Shown: positions 34,534 through 47,000 of the stretch, piece after piece
Layout of the letters: every line of letters starts with the position of its first letter
Numbering within the stretch: position 1 is the first letter of the stretch
NCBI GenBank assembly: GCA_015501055.1
Contig: JADNYV010000025.1
Span: 272,459-336,458 of the forward strand
Source: Mucidula mucida
Lineage: Eukaryota; Basidiomycota; Agaricomycetes; Agaricales; Physalacriaceae
Length of the DNA stretch: 64,000 nt
Direction: 5' to 3'
Program-made: the position numbers and the translations under genes
Notes under the pieces: generated by a model
Database searches by the model: none
What the model was told of the DNA's origin: nothing
What the model saw: only the letters and a program-made list of their open reading frames with translations

Positions 34534-34905
34534 CTATGAACGATCTACGTGCCTCGTCGAATTCCCAGTTCCCGCATCACTCACACCACGACCAACCGAT
34601 CTGCCTCCCTCACTAACGCCCGCACCTACACTCCCCACACCAGCACCAATCCCCGTCGTCGCATCAGAAACACCCTTTCCCAGTCCTGCCCCGATGTTCC
34701 CAATGCCCTGCCCACCTACTGCTCTGCCAAAACCCTGTCCAATGCTCCCGACGCCTTGCGCTAGGCCCGCGCCGACGTTATAAAGGCCTTCCCCAGTGCC
34801 TTTCGCGACATGGTACGCGCCTTCACCTGCACCTGTGCCGATGTCGGCGACGGCTTTGCCTGTGCCGGAGACTGATTTTCCGACTGATTCTTGGATGTTC
34901 GACAT
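34534..34905 (-). CDS. glycine-rich repeat protein
   Basis: A 123-residue single exon starting MSNIQESVGKSVSGTGKAVA and made almost wholly of degenerate Gly-rich units such as VGAGLAQGVGSIGQGFGRAV and GIGNIGAGLGKGVSDATTGI. There is no signal peptide or membrane segment. The same GKGVSDAGKGVG-type unit forms the N-terminus of the divergent neighbour at 35265, so the two look like paralogues or products of a partial duplication sharing one 359-bp upstream region. Function unknown; similar amphipathic Gly/Lys/Val repeats are seen in stress proteins and lipid-surface proteins, but this is only an analogy. Confidence 0.65.
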   Translation of the reverse strand: MSNIQESVGKSVSGTGKAVADIGTGAGEGAYHVAKGTGEGLYNVGAGLAQGVGSIGQGFGRAVGGQGIGNIGAGLGKGVSDATTGIGAGVGSVGAGVSEGGRSVGRGVSDAGTGNSTRHVDRS

Positions 34906-35264
34906 ATGTGGTGTGTTCTTGGGTTGATTTAGTCGACTGAATACTTGGTCCTCTTTAAATACGCGAAACTATCTGACGTAGGGGACGTCGATGGCGTACT
35001 ACTATGACGCATCAGTGCTCCAATTTAGCTCAAAGCACGAACTTGCGAAACGAAATTCAAACACTGGTTTCCTGGCTGCTTAGGCCTTAGGCCCGAGTTT
35101 TGTTGTGAAGCTCCAAGGACGACATCCGCATTCGTCCATTTTGCGCAGGTGTTCATGGCAATCTCACCCGAACGTCACCAGCCTCGCCCCCTACGTCACG
35201 GAGCCCAAGCTACTATATAACACTCAAAGTCGACAGTCTCAGTTTTGGAGCAATCTACGACACA
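34906..35264. promoter_or_regulatory. shared upstream region of the two glycine-rich genes
   Basis: 359 bp between divergent start codons. An ACTATATAACAC element (35211-35222), TATA-like, lies about 45 bp before the 35265 start, and CTTTAAATACGCG (34953-34965) lies the same distance before the 34905 start. Such matching TATA-like boxes are unusual among the other promoters here and suggest strong or inducible expression. Confidence 0.5.
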
Positions 35265-36762
35265 ATGTCATCTTTCCTCTCAAACATAGGATCCACAGTC
35301 GGCAAAGGCGTCTCCGATGCAGGGAAGGGCGTCGGTGACATTGGGAGAGGCGTCGGCAAAGGCGTTGGCGACGTTGGAAAAGGCGTTACTTCTACTTTAT
35401 GGAAAGGTTTGCCTCAGGGCGCCACAGGGCAGCCCGACAGCCTCCCGCCGCCACACAAGACAGATGTGAAGGCTCAGGCGCAGCCTTCGCCTGGCCCTGT
35501 CACACAACCAAGCACAGAGGGGTCGCAGACGCTCTTTGGGAGTCTGGGCAAGGGAATCACAGATGCTGGCAAACAGGGAACCAATCTCCTCGGCAAGGGA
35601 TTTTCGAGCGGGTTCGAGATCGCAAGTAATTTGTCCAAGAACACGCTTGATTTGCAGAGGAATGTCGCGACGAGCATCGGAGGCGTCGGCGGGACGGCTA
35701 TTGATGCCGTCGTTACGGTTCGCGCGATTTCCTCCAAGTCTCCAGACAGTCGAATTTACTATGTTTTAGGCTGCTAGTACTACGACTGGCGCTGTGTTCA
35801 ATCCTGTCGCTAACGGATTGAAGGCCATTGAAGGTCTGGAGGGCCTTGGTGAAGGCGTTGACCAAATCAACGGTCTTTCGACAAAAGCGCTGCACGGTTT
35901 AGCGTCCGCAACGAAGGAGGCACTTGCTGCCGCTGGAAAGGTCCGCAAGCTTCTTCGAAGATGGCGTCTTTTGTTGATTGTACTTTTATACCTAGCCGCC
36001 TACATTTTTCGACCCCGACGCTGATGGTATTGTGAAGGTTCGTTTCCGACCATGATCGCGTACTTTTGTTGTTGATCTTTATCGCATTCGCAGTTCGCAG
36101 ATACACTGAAAGGCTTCGTCCTTCTTGGTCTCGAAGAGCCGCAGGCCAAGATGGCAGCTTACGCGCTTCACGCCTCCTTCAGGCAAGTTTTCCCGTCGTT
36201 AGTACTTAAACTATTGTCGGCTGACTGTGCTGTCCAGCTTCTCCACATCCGATGCTTGGAACCCCCGTGCGAGTGCACTCCATTCCGAGATGCCGATTCG
36301 CGTCGACAAGATATCTCAAACGCGCTTGGGCAAGAATTGGGGAAACTTCGAGCGCGTAGACTGGGTCAGTGATACTGATGTCGAAACGTTCTTCGGACTT
36401 CGATCGCGAGAAAAGTGGTCAGAGTACTACACTGACATGTGTGTTTGAGATTGTCACAATGCGCCACTAACTGACGATTCATTTTGCAGTAAATCCTATT
36501 ATGGCACGGCCTTGCTCATCTTCGAATGGGGAACAACCTGGCCGTACGCATTTGGGCCTGCTTTTGATGCCAGTAGTCCAGTTACACGCCAGCTGGGTGC
36601 CATCATGCGGGTACGTAGCCTGTCTTGTTATAAATCTCTCATCTTAGATTTATTATCATTTAGACTGTGATATTGCCCACTATATTCAAGAGTCGTGAAA
36701 ATGCCAAGAACGTAGACCCTACCAGCCAGGAAGCGTTCCCTCCACTTTCAAAGGCGACTTAA
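35265..36762 (+). CDS. glycine-rich repeat protein with EF-hand/caleosin-like C-terminus
   Basis: The start MSSFLSNIGSTVGKGVSDAG leads into GKGVGDIGRGVGKGVGDVGK repeats, a Pro-rich linker, and a second Gly-rich part (FGSLGKGITDAGKQGTNLLG). After introns come GLKAIEGLEGLGEGVDQING and TKALHGLASATKEALAAAGK, then PPTFFDPDADGIVKFADTLK, whose DPDADGIVKFAD fits a 12-residue EF-hand loop (D1, D3, D5, G6, D12). The C-terminus, with SAWNPRAS-type sequence, IRVDKISQTRLGKNWGNFER, LRSREKWSEYYTDI and IFEWGTTWPYAFGPAF, ends at TAA 36760-36762. The EF-hand followed by a conserved Trp/Tyr region recalls caleosins (lipid-droplet Ca-binding peroxygenases), but I do not see the proline knot or the haem His ligands clearly. 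Calcium binding is plausible; the rest is open. Confidence 0.65.
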
Positions 36763-36839
36763 CGACGACAGATTTGACATATATTGATTACAATTTGATT
36801 TACTAGTGATGTACATTATGAACAATTTCGGTGGTGTCT

Positions 36840-37782
36840 TCAAGCTTTCCAAGCAGACTTGTTTGCTTCTACAAAGGATCTGAGGTTTGTCTTGCCGGTA
36901 GCCTTGTTAGGATTGGCAAAAATCTTTTCCTCCACACCAGCAGCATTGAGGGTTTCAAGATAGGAAAGTATGCCGGCGTACTGCTCCGGTAGACCAAATG
37001 CAATGTAAATCTTTTTGAGCTCATCTGCTGAGACGCGTGTGTGGGTGATGGTGCGGCCCAAAACATCACTAAACGTTTTCGCGACCTATGGGGACGCGTC
37101 AGAGGTGCAAATATAGGAAGTTGAGCATGGCGCCTACCTCGTCGTAGGAAAGAAGCTCCGGGCCAAGGAGAATCTTGTCTGTGTTGTAGCTCTCCGCGAC
37201 TGTCAACGCGTCAAACGCGAGTTGAGCGATATCATCAGCAGAAATGAACCCGATCTTTCCATCCTCCGATGCAGAAACGATCGTTCCTTTCTCCTTGATG
37301 CTCTGGACATGCGCCGTTACAAAGTTGTCTACACAGCCATTAGCGGTCATTGGTAAAGGTATGGGTCAAAACAACGTACCCATAAACCAAGTAGGGCGAA
37401 TAACAAAGTAGTCCACACCCAACTTGACCAAGTACTCGTGTACTTTACCGGTCGCCTGCCCACCAGGTTCGATCGACGACGCGCTCAGCAACACGAAGCG
37501 CTTCACGCCCTTCTGGACCGCCAGATCGATGAACGGTTTCATCGGCGCAAACACGTCTGCAGCGCCCGCCGGCGAGATCAGGTAAACGCTCTCGATCTTG
37601 GGATCGACAGCGAACGGGTTCTCGAACGTGGCGGGATCGTGCCAATCAAACTTGACGGCAGTGAAAGGCGCGGGCGCGTCGCCCTTGCGCGACGCGAGGA
37701 TGGTGCGCTTGTTCGCAGCCTGGAGAAGGCGCGCAAGGCGGACGGCTGTCTTGCCGGTTCCACCAGTGAGAAGAATAGACAT
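36840..37782 (-). CDS. NmrA/EasG-like NAD(P)-binding reductase
   Basis: Atypical short-chain dehydrogenase with an N-terminal Rossmann fold: MSILLTGGTGKTAVRLARLL carries the TGGTGxT dinucleotide loop. Then come KRTILASRKGDAPAPF, ESVYLISPAGAADVFAPMKP, VKRFVLLSASSIEPGG and KLGVDYFVIRPTWFM. After an intron, DNFVTAHVQSIKEKGTIVSA, GKIGFISADDIAQLAFDAL and ILLGPELLSYDEV follow. The final exon encodes LGRTITHTRVSADELKKIYI and ends at 36840. This layout is that of the EasG/agroclavine (festuclavine) dehydrogenase family in ergot alkaloid clusters, widely present in fungi without ergot alkaloids, so the substrate is unknown. The start at 37782 is chosen because MSILLTGG is the family start; 37830 is an in-frame alternative. 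Confidence 0.85.
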
Positions 37783-38536
37783 GATATGATGTTGCTGGTT
37801 AGATGGTCGAGTGATGCGGTGAGAGGGCAATGAGAAATCTGGTCGTTGAACCCGTTGCCTCTATCCTATTTAATGGAACGACGCTTGGCGACTGATGATC
37901 TGGATAGCGTGCGTGTTTCGCACTTATGACAAACCTCCTACCAAAAACACGTCAGCGTACGATGATGGTGAGTAAGAACAGGGGTTCTCGTCAAATCTGA
38001 TTCGCGTAAGTGTGGCGACAGCAACCGTTGTTTCAATATATCAACACGCGAACTTGCCGTGAAGGCGACAGAGTAGACGCAACCCCGCGAATTGGAAACG
38101 TAATGCCTCTAGCCACAACGACCGCGAGTGATGTTGACACACTCCTGTTATACGCAGGTTATACGTGTACAAGTTCGTCGGCTATTTCTGGCTGACGGCA
38201 GTGAGTGGCTTGAAGGCAGTCGAGACCCAATTTGGACAGGCACGCTCTTGGCGTTGACAGTGTTGCGGATTCTGTTGACGTGCTCAGGCTTCCAGTCAAA
38301 AGTAAAGTCCGTCAAAAGTGCGTCAAAACACCGAGTACAGCGCGCGAGGTGCAGAGTATACCCACGGGAGACTACCATGACAATGTCGTGTCTGTTGGCT
38401 AAAATTGGCTGCATTACATTCAACAAGAAGCTGAAGGCGTTCATCCTAGATCTGAAGCGGAAGCGAAAGAAAAGTAGCGATGATGACCGACGAAAGAGCG
38501 GCGACGAAGCCTGTTCGTCATCAAGCCACTTGGCAG

Positions 38537-40440
38537 CTATTTCTCGATAGACGATGGGAAGTCAAAAACATCGAGTGGATCGTACAGCGTCTTCAACTCT
38601 TGTAGTGGTTGATAATGATGACCATAATATAGATCTTGCCCTTTGAGAAGATCAAAAACGCGCCGCAAATAAACAAACCGCAAGACTCACAGTTGTTCAG
38701 CCTGTCTTCAACATAGTTGATATACGCGCTGATAACATCACACTGCGTTAGTAGCGCAAGCATCGGCACGACCATCGTTCACTTGCCCGTAGTCCCACTT
38801 TTCGGGCATGTTGTCAATTATGCTTGAGGCAACGCCTAAACGCCCTTTGAGACCGGTCGAATTGTAGAGGTATCACCTCACACACCATTAATGAATGTAA
38901 ATCCATCATCAGGAAATGGCGGGACTATATTTGAACCATAGATTTGCATGTTAAAACGCGAACTGCGATGTGCAAAGGCAGTCTGATCCAAAGGAACCTT
39001 GTTGAGCGCAGAATTACTTCCGCCGTATAATTCTGTCTCCACAAACCAACCCTTGACAATGATCAGCCAGTCAGATTCATATTGTGAAGGGTGGCGCGGG
39101 TGTCGCAGCAACTGACCGCTAGATTCGTAGCGAAGCCATCGGTAGCTAGATATGTGACAAAGGCCTCCATAGCTTCCCATGTCATAGGCTCGGCGTCGGG
39201 CGTCATCAGAGACTTGGCGTAGAATGTGTCGGTATTATCAGGCGCACTAGTATTCAACGACGCTAAAGACAATGAACTGAGGCCTTCGATGTAGTTCCCG
39301 CTGAAGAATGAAGTATTCGCGGGTTCCATTAGCAAGCTCAAGAAGGGCTTCACGGTATCACTGAAAGTTTCAAGCGACCCGAAATAACCTGCGAGATATT
39401 GCAGGGTGACCGTACCATCCTTTCAAGAAGTAGAGTTCAGTACCAAGCTCCGCAGGTATGCCGCTGTCAACGAATCTTTGGAATTCCGATAATGTATGTG
39501 TGGCATTTGCGATGTCCATTTCCCAAGTGTAGGTGGCGTAGAGGGCAGAGTCTGGCGCGGGATAGGTAGCAACTCTGATAAAGGTAGTGATGCCAAACGA
39601 TGACGCTGAGCCACGGAGAGCCTGATAACTAGAGGTCAAGTAACTGAAACCCTCTACTTGAGGCCACATACCCAGAAAAGGTCTGGATATTGCGTTGCGG
39701 ATGCCGTAGTTGTCGTACCATTTGCTAGAACGACTTCAACTGCTACCACGACGTCTAGCGTTAAGCCCCACATTCTGGACGTGAATCCGTATCCTCCGAA
39801 TGCTTAGTTGTCGAAAATCAATCAGCGCTCCTTTTGTGAAGAAATCTCCATACCTGCATGTCCACCCAAACCAACATAGGAGCATCGACCGTGCGGCATG
39901 GCACGACCATACTCATTGAGGCCAAGAGCAATGTCCCCGAGTCTGTTACCTACTCCTAAAAGCGCGGTGTTGTCTGTATTGACAACGATGCTTGTCAGAG
40001 AGCTGAGGTCAATGACGAGAGATCCGTTCTTGCCGCCCAAACCATTTGCGATGTAACTGTGCTGTAAATAACGCGTAAGGGATGGGAGTAATACGACGAC
40101 AACTCGGTACTAACACCTCCACTTCGAGCTACAATCTTGAGACCTTGACGGGTCCCAGCCAGAAGGGAAGCTGCGACTTGTTCCGTTGTCGTAGGGTACG
40201 CGATTCCTATCGGTTGGTACGCGAATCGCAAGTTGTCTGACCAGTATCGTGATCAGTGACAGGCGGTATAATGTACACGATTAACATAAACGAACATGGC
40301 TGAGTAGCATTCGCGTAGAGCGCGTCGGCGGGAAAAATGGCCGTCACGCCGGCTCTAGCGAAATCTTCTTGAAGCTGGGAGGCATTTTGGGCTAAGGCGA
40401 CGGATATGCAGGCAAAGACTATGACGAATAGCATGGCCAT
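38537..40440 (-). CDS. secreted FAD-linked oxidase, berberine-bridge/GOOX type
   Basis: The start MAMLFVIVFACISVALAQNA is a signal peptide. The FAD-binding PCMH domain contains RFAYQPIGIAYPTTTEQVAA, KIVARSGGHSY (joined over an intron; the His is the usual 8-alpha-histidyl FAD link), GLGGKNGSLVIDLSSL, and HGRCSYVGLGGHAGYGFTSR, whose Cys matches the second, cysteinyl FAD link of bicovalent GOOX-like enzymes. The substrate domain has FGITTFIRVATYPAPDSALY. The C-terminal BBE signature is built from small exons: DRLNN joined to WQDLYYGHHYQPLQELKTLY, then DPLDVFDFPSS, ending at TAG 38537-38539. About eight introns; those I checked keep phase. Such enzymes oxidise sugars or secondary metabolites outside the cell. 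Neighbouring the NmrA-like reductase, but no further cluster genes are seen. Confidence 0.88.
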
Positions 40441-40912
40441 CGTTAACGCTAGGAATTCTCGTTCCCACGAGGCTTTATAAGAGCGTTATGGGAGGGGCGG
40501 GAGCTATGCCGTCCATACTTGATGCAGATGTACAAGTCCAGGGTGCCGAAGTGGACATGGGCTAGCAGATGACCTGGTCGGTCGGGGGCTACCTGCGTGA
40601 TTACAGGAGTTGCGATATAGTCGGCTGTGAGGATACAGTGAGTACAATGATCGGGAAAGATGTTGGTCTAGCGCACCGGAGCCAAAGAAATCATGTATGT
40701 ATTTCTTTATCAACTTGAGCTACGGCATCCGCGAATGGGCGACGCTAGAGGAGGGAGGACACTGAGGAGACGTGGATCAGATGAGAATGGAGCGGGAACA
40801 TGGTGGTTCAGATGCAGGAGTGACCTTGACTATCAAGTCATCCCAAAGCATGTGAGTACCACTTACTTACTCTACAGTATATACAACAGTCTGTGACAAT
40901 TATATACTAATG
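40441..40912. other. intergenic region
   Basis: About 470 bp between the start of the FAD oxidase gene and the 3' end of TSR4. Short open readings lack motifs. It should contain the oxidase promoter. Confidence 0.4.
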
Positions 40913-42451
40913 CTACACTTCCATATCCCACTGTATAAGAACATGCTCTTCGCGCCACGCTTCCTTCGCACCCTCGCCAGTACAACAATCCTTCTCACAT
41001 GAAAACACCATCACAGTACCCCAATCCATCCCACGCGTCTCAGCATCTCCTTTCAACGCCTTCTCAACTGCCTTTCGCCTCTCCTCGTCAGTCAAGGCGT
41101 TTCCTTTATCAGACGCATCTTTCAGGATGTTGATGAGGTTAGGCATGAGCTGACACTCGAAAACGCGCTTCGAGCCACAGCTAGGGCATTTTGGTATGCT
41201 GTCGGTAGTGTAGGAACGCTTCACGGTGCGAACGACTTTGAAATCGGGCTTCGTCACAGGGAGATTTTCTGCAGGCGGTGGTGGGAATATCACGTCAAAT
41301 GCTGGTCCTTGACCGAAAGGAAGAGGAGTGCCGTTTAGTTCGTACCTGCGTGAATAGTTCAACGCATATATTGGAGAAGGACGAGAATACGCACCTGACA
41401 CACTGCTCGGGCTCATACTCGACGCGTGTGGAGAACTTTTCGAATACTTGATCGATGTTTAAAGAGTTTTCGTAGGCCTCGGACGACCACGGTGCGCTTT
41501 TATCACCCTTGCCGTCGTCCTCCTGCGCAAGGATGTCTGCGCCGGAAGGCACCTTACGTTTAGGCTCAGGTGCTACATATTCGGATGAAGTCGATAGATA
41601 TTTCGGAGGGTATTGCGGCGCTGCTTTCCAAGGAGAGTCCTCCAACGTCGTCGAGGTGAGTGCAGTAATCAAGGAATGTTCCGATGAGGTTGACTCTGCG
41701 TCAGATTCGTCGGCCTCATCGTCAACTTGCTCTTCTTCAGCGGGAGGTGGAGGTGTAGGAGTTCCAAAAACTTGAGATCCTAGGGCAAACGGATTTGGCG
41801 CGGCAGCAGACGAGTTCATCTTCATAATGTCAGTCAGAGGAGCGCGCAAATATCAGAAACGTAGCTCACCAAGAACGGATTAGCGGCAGGGACTTTCTTT
41901 TCTGGGGGCGGAATTTTGGCGGCCTGCTTTTCCTTTCTCTTTGCCAATTTCTTCTCCAATTTGACGGCATACTCTGAATTGAAACGCAACGCCCTCCATG
42001 CGCGTATACTACAAGGAAATGTTGAGACGACATTCAATAAACCATCGAGAAAAAATACACACCCGACTCACCTCCCATCTTTTTTCTGGCAGGCGGCAGT
42101 TGCGCATCCCCAGATATACAGCGCACGATCCATGGGGCTATCTTCAAACGGACACCACATCTGCACGAGCAGTTCCATCGGCTTGCTGCAGATCTTACAT
42201 TGTGATGAGGACAGCGACGGATCAGGCGACACGAGGAATGCCTTGGATATAAACCAAGTTAACATAGTAATCGACGGTACATGCATAGGATATCGTACAG
42301 GAAGGCCCCCAATCCGCGAAACCGCCGCATCTGTCAAGTCGCCCGATGCCGTTATAGGACCATCGGGGACGCCAAGCAGCACCGACGTCTCCTCGTCTGA
42401 TACCACTTCTTCATCTGAATCAGACCAGTCATCTTCGGCCCTCTGAGCCAT
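40913..42451 (-). CDS. TSR4: PDCD2/Tsr4-family ribosome biogenesis protein
   Basis: Chaperone-like protein for ribosomal protein uS5 (Rps2) and 20S rRNA processing. The start at 42451 gives MAQRAEDDWSDSDEEVVSDE. QCKICSKPMELLVQMWCPFE forms the N-terminal zinc-binding module with CxxC, then ALYIWGCATAACQKKDGR and SIRAWRALRFNSEYAVKLEK. A long acidic/Pro-rich linker (PPPPAEEEQVDDEADES) precedes the PDCD2_C domain: FEKFSTRVEYEPEQCVRY, YTTDSIPKCPSCGSKRVFEC, QLMPNLINIL, GMDWGTVMVFSCEKDCC and EEHVLIQWDMEV at the very end (stop at 40913). All hallmark Cys pairs are present. Four or so introns. Confidence 0.9.
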
Positions 42452-42737
42452 CGCAGTGTATACCTAAGAAGTTTGATTAGTATAAGAGTCTGGCAACGGA
42501 TTGCAGGCGAAGAAGTGGAAAAAAAAGTCAGAAAAGCATGAATGGTATTAAAGATTGTATCGTCTCGTTCACTGATAACCAAGGTACTTGGGTGCAGCGC
42601 TTCAGACTCGTCATCTAAAGGCTCATCATAGAACGACGAAATGAAGAGGAGACTTACCGTAGAAATGGAGATGGTGGTGGAAGACAAGCAAATTATTTTC
42701 GAGCGGCAAGCGAACATAAACAAACCTGGTTTCCCCA

Positions 42738-42987
42738 TTAGGAATGCTTACCTTTCGAATTCTCGAGCTCTTCAATTAACTTCAAGTATCTCGTGTCTTC
42801 AGATATCACTGCTCTTTTTGAAGATCCAGTGCCTGCTGACTGCCAAATTCTGGGTGCTATATATTCTCTGTGATCTGGATGCCGCCTGAATGTAATTCGA
42901 GTAACGTTCGATCCGACTTCCTCGCGTTCCTCGCCGTCGAATGCTGAGACCTGATAGTTCAAGCTGCCACTCCAGACCCGCGCGCAT
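42738..42987 (-). CDS. possible small gene, not recognised
   Basis: A minus-strand reading NYQVSAFDGEEREEVGSNVT, ITFRRHPDHREYIAPRIWQS, RAVISEDTRYLKLIEELENS is compact and protein-like and ends at a good donor (AAAG|GTAAGC near 42751). No ATG lies in this frame at its left end and the following exon is not clear; ATGACGAGTCTGAAGCGCTG after CTTTAG (near 42620) is one candidate. It could be a 5' or internal part of a small gene upstream of TSR4. No family recognised. Confidence 0.28.
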
Positions 42988-43349
42988 TACAGTCAGATTA
43001 CGGTCACAAGTTCGCGATCCTTGTCACTTAGCTACTTCATAAATGAGCTCCTTGAGGTCCAATTCCAGTCACTCTCAAATTGAGTCTCAATACCCCAATG
43101 GTCTTCTTCAAGTCCAGCTCTGTGCGTGCATTTATGCCATCTCTGGGGTCGTCATGATGTTCAAGACATACGCTATAGTTCTTTGCCGTCGCCAGCATCG
43201 CCCTCAGCTTCGTCCTGGCGCAGCAGCCATCCCCAACGTGCTTCACACCCACGGGCGGGACATCTGGTGCAGGAAACTGCAGTCAGTTCATCACCCAAAT
43301 GTGCGATTCTACCGCTAGTACTGCTCTTACGACTACCGTAAGCTCTTTC

Positions 43350-43910
43350 TTATCCTTGACCATTATTATGCTCATGACGATGCTTCCATAGAGTATCAAA
43401 TCGCTCGACCGCTCGTCGCGCTGCTTCAACCTCGTTGATGGTCTCGGGAGGAGATGTTGATATAATTCCCTCCTCTTTCAACTTAACAACTGGCGAATAG
43501 GACAGGCGAGTTGACGATTGCGAACATCAAGTTCCGGAGGCGGGCACCGTACCGAGTAATGCCAACTGCAAAAGTGGCCTCACGAACGTCGCCAGTCATT
43601 GTGACTTTGTACGTCAAATCTAGATTCGTGATGATACTCATACTTACTACGTGCTACACAGGGCGGCAGGAGCGCTGCCACTGGCGACGCAACCTTTTTG
43701 TACTACCTGGATATCAAGAATGGAGGGTGCGACAGCGTGAATCTTGTTCATTAATGTTGTATAGGAGGATAAATATTCAGTGGTTTCTGTGGCGCAATTC
43801 ATCACGACTTTGACGGGTTCGGTCCGGTGCATGTTTTCATTGACACTCCCTTTGACCGTGAAGTTGCACTTCGACTCAGCAGAGGGATTGACTTTCAAAT
43901 GACTTTTGCG
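43350..43910 (-). CDS. possible multi-exon gene, not recognised
   Basis: Three protein-like minus-strand segments in order: CNFTVKGSVNENMHRTEPVK with LMNKIHAVAPSILDIQVVQK (43680-43900), LTYKVTMTGDVREATFAVGI with TRYGARLRNLM (43520-43620), and KLKEEGIISTSPPETINEVE with AARRAVERFDTLWKHRHE (43353-43480), ending at TAA 43350-43352. Introns are likely between them, but I could not make phases agree, and no start codon is convincing. The sequence 43000-43340 next to it holds no supported gene. Confidence 0.33.
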
Positions 43911-44053
43911 GTAGGCCTAGATTGTATGGTCGACTGCCCCATACGTTACTTCTCCTGTTCAGCACGTATCGAAGGTCCGATCCAGCCTAGTCATAAACAA
44001 TATAAAAGTCATTGACAAATCTACTCAAGTACTCGAGGGGCGCATTGCAAAAT

Positions 44054-47000
44054 CTATACTCTGATATTCCGTCCAGCCATGACCTGCAGCCTTTCTTCAC
44101 GATGCCTATTCGGCTCCGAGCGTTCATCTTCAGAGTCCGATTCCTCCCAATCTCCTTCAAATTCTGAACTCGAGTCCGGTTCGCCATAGAAATCGAGGGG
44201 CTGATTCAGCGGTATCCTGCGCTTCGGCTGAACCCAATCTGTGATGCTCACCAGAACATCCTTCATGATACATATGATGTCAGGAAATCTGTCCCCGTCT
44301 ACACATTTATCGAGCGAGGCCATGTTCAGGATTGCTACCGGACCCCCAGTGCACTCGGGAACAGTGAAGCCGTCGGAAAGGCTTGCACATGCAGGCGCTA
44401 CAACGCGAACCACTGGTCGTTGTCCAAAGTTGACAAGCGTGCATGCCTGTGAAGCTTTCAAGGACAATACTACCAGGGGAAAGATAATCACATACCGAGT
44501 CGTTATTAGCATCAGCGAACAGATTATCCAGCGTCATGGCTTCGAACATCTGTTTCACTGCAGTGCTAGTCACCATGTCACTGTCAAGGCTCACGCGCAG
44601 TTCAATCCATATCGAAGGGCCACTCCGAGGTGCTAGCGCGAAGAACAACGTCGGCGGCGTCGACGGCGGAGCATGAATGCAGATAAACGGTTGCTCGTCG
44701 TTATCGAGCCAGGTTGTCATGTCCTCGGCGCTCTTCGAGATGTAGGCTAGAGCCGGACGACGCGCCCCACGGACATAGGTGAAAGACGGAGACTCTTTAG
44801 TGTCGGGTTTTCCAGCGAATGGTTTGATGAGTCTACAACCTCCTTTCGCCCAAGCAGGAACGGCGCCAGAAAATTCGAGTACGTCTGATAGAGCCAGCTG
44901 CGACGAACCAATACCATAAGCCAAGTCAGAGCGACAAGATAGAGGCAGATAGAGGTTCTCTGAAAGACCGAGACTCGTCAGCGAAATAGACACTAGGCTT
45001 CAATGGAGACTCCGTATAATGAAAAGAGTCGGCAATATGGACCAAATAGCACGAACATCGACGGTGATCTTCTGCATGTCGCTGTCATGAACCTTCCGAG
45101 GCCTGAACTGACTAGATTATCTTCTCTGGCCCAAAACGATCGCTTGATCACGACCGAAGAGAAGAAGGTGTAACAGAGCATCATGACAGGCAGAGATAAC
45201 ACCATATCCTACAAACAGTTAGCAAGGTCACAACTGCACAACTGCGACATACCTTCTTCAGAGACGGACGGTCTTCCCCACGAAGGCCCATCTATATATA
45301 AACTCAACTCAGGCTCAAAATCTTCATAGTAATCCCAACGCAGACATCGCCATTCATCAGGATAATGGACATCGCGCTCTTAATACATGCGTTGAGAAAA
45401 TGGTTCGGCGCCTGGAAGGCTGACAGCAAGAGATGCCCTACGATGGCAGCAGTGATGCGGTGTCTGAAAGGATGTTAGAGAGTTCAAACCAAAAGTAGTA
45501 TCAGAATTCACCTGCCGCGACACCATCGCAAGACCCTTTCCACGCACAATCGACCCCACGGTTCCTGGAGAATCTTGGGTGGAAAGTAGCCCTCAACATA
45601 TGCCCTATGGCGCACTATATCAGACGCGAAATTGCCTGTGTTCGAGCACCACCGCCATGAGCTCCACTCTGGATCGTCGGTCGAGAAGGCCTTGGAATCG
45701 ACTTGGGTCCCAGCCACAACATAAGTAACGTCGAAGTCTTGAGTGTGCGAGCGCCAAATGCGGAGAATCACTTTGAGCATAGGCATCCCATCTTTGTCGT
45801 CGTCCGAACTCGGAAACAGTGGATATTTCCTATCAATGAGGTGCACTAATCGAACGGCGTTGGCCTGATCAAGGGCAATATACAGTGATTCAGAAAGCAA
45901 CGGATCGGCGGGGGAGAATAGTTCCTGTAGTGTTTCGCGAATGGCATCGCGAATAGCGTTGTCATCTACGTACCAGTCATCGATTTTCTTCCGAAGTTTG
46001 GAAATCGAGTCTCTTAGTTCGGGCGATACGAGGTCTTCTTTCAACTGAAAGCAAAGCCAGAGTCGTTTGTGATCCGCATCGTTTTCAATGCCGGCCGATT
46101 TCGACGACGTCAAGACCAATTTAAGGAGCAGAAGACGAGTAAGGAGCGCCCGACTTGCCATGTGGTAGACCCAATCGTGATAGTAAGCCTTCGAAGGACG
46201 TGCGTCATAAGAAGGATAAGGTGGGCGCGTCCCAGAACCGGAAACGGAAGAATAAAATGCATACACGATTTCTGAAATGTATTTATGACCCAAGCCGCCG
46301 GAATCCTCGGTAAGAGTGAGAAGAGACCCCAGTGCTGGCAAAGTCCTTCATAAAGAGACGCGTCTTTCCGGAGGCAATGCGTTTATCAGAAAGCTGCAAG
46401 TGGGATCTGTATCAGCGACCTACGGACAATATGCATGTAGAGTACCACATACGTGTGTCTCTGAGAATCAAAAATATCATTGATGAGATCGAGGAGAACA
46501 GGATCCTGTCCAAATCTACCAAGATCGTGAATCTGCAGCATTGCTACCATGTCCTTTGAGCGAGGGATGACTGGGATGGCAAGAGTAGATATATGAGCCG
46601 CAATATCTGGATCGATAGGCGGGACATCGTTTCGTTTATTCCCATACAATGATAGTAAAGGAAGGTCTTCCTCTTCATGCACCTGTTGGAGGAAAGACGG
46701 TAGACACCAAAGCAGCGCTGATGATCGTCTTGAGTTCCGACAAGAAGTCGGCGGTACCTGACAGCAGTACTCTCTCTCCAAGGGTGCCATTTCGAGGCGT
46801 CGTCGCATATGAGAGCTAGACAGCGCACGGTCAGGAACAGGAAGGGAGTAGTACTCTGCCAAGACTTACGAGTGCCTTCCAATTTGTGAAGCTCCTTGTT
46901 GTAGAAAGCTTCAATGAGAACGGAATGCTGGAAAGGTTGTTCTGTGAGTAGTTTCGAACATAAAGCGAGGTCTGGAGATCCTTCGCCAGATAGACGGCGA

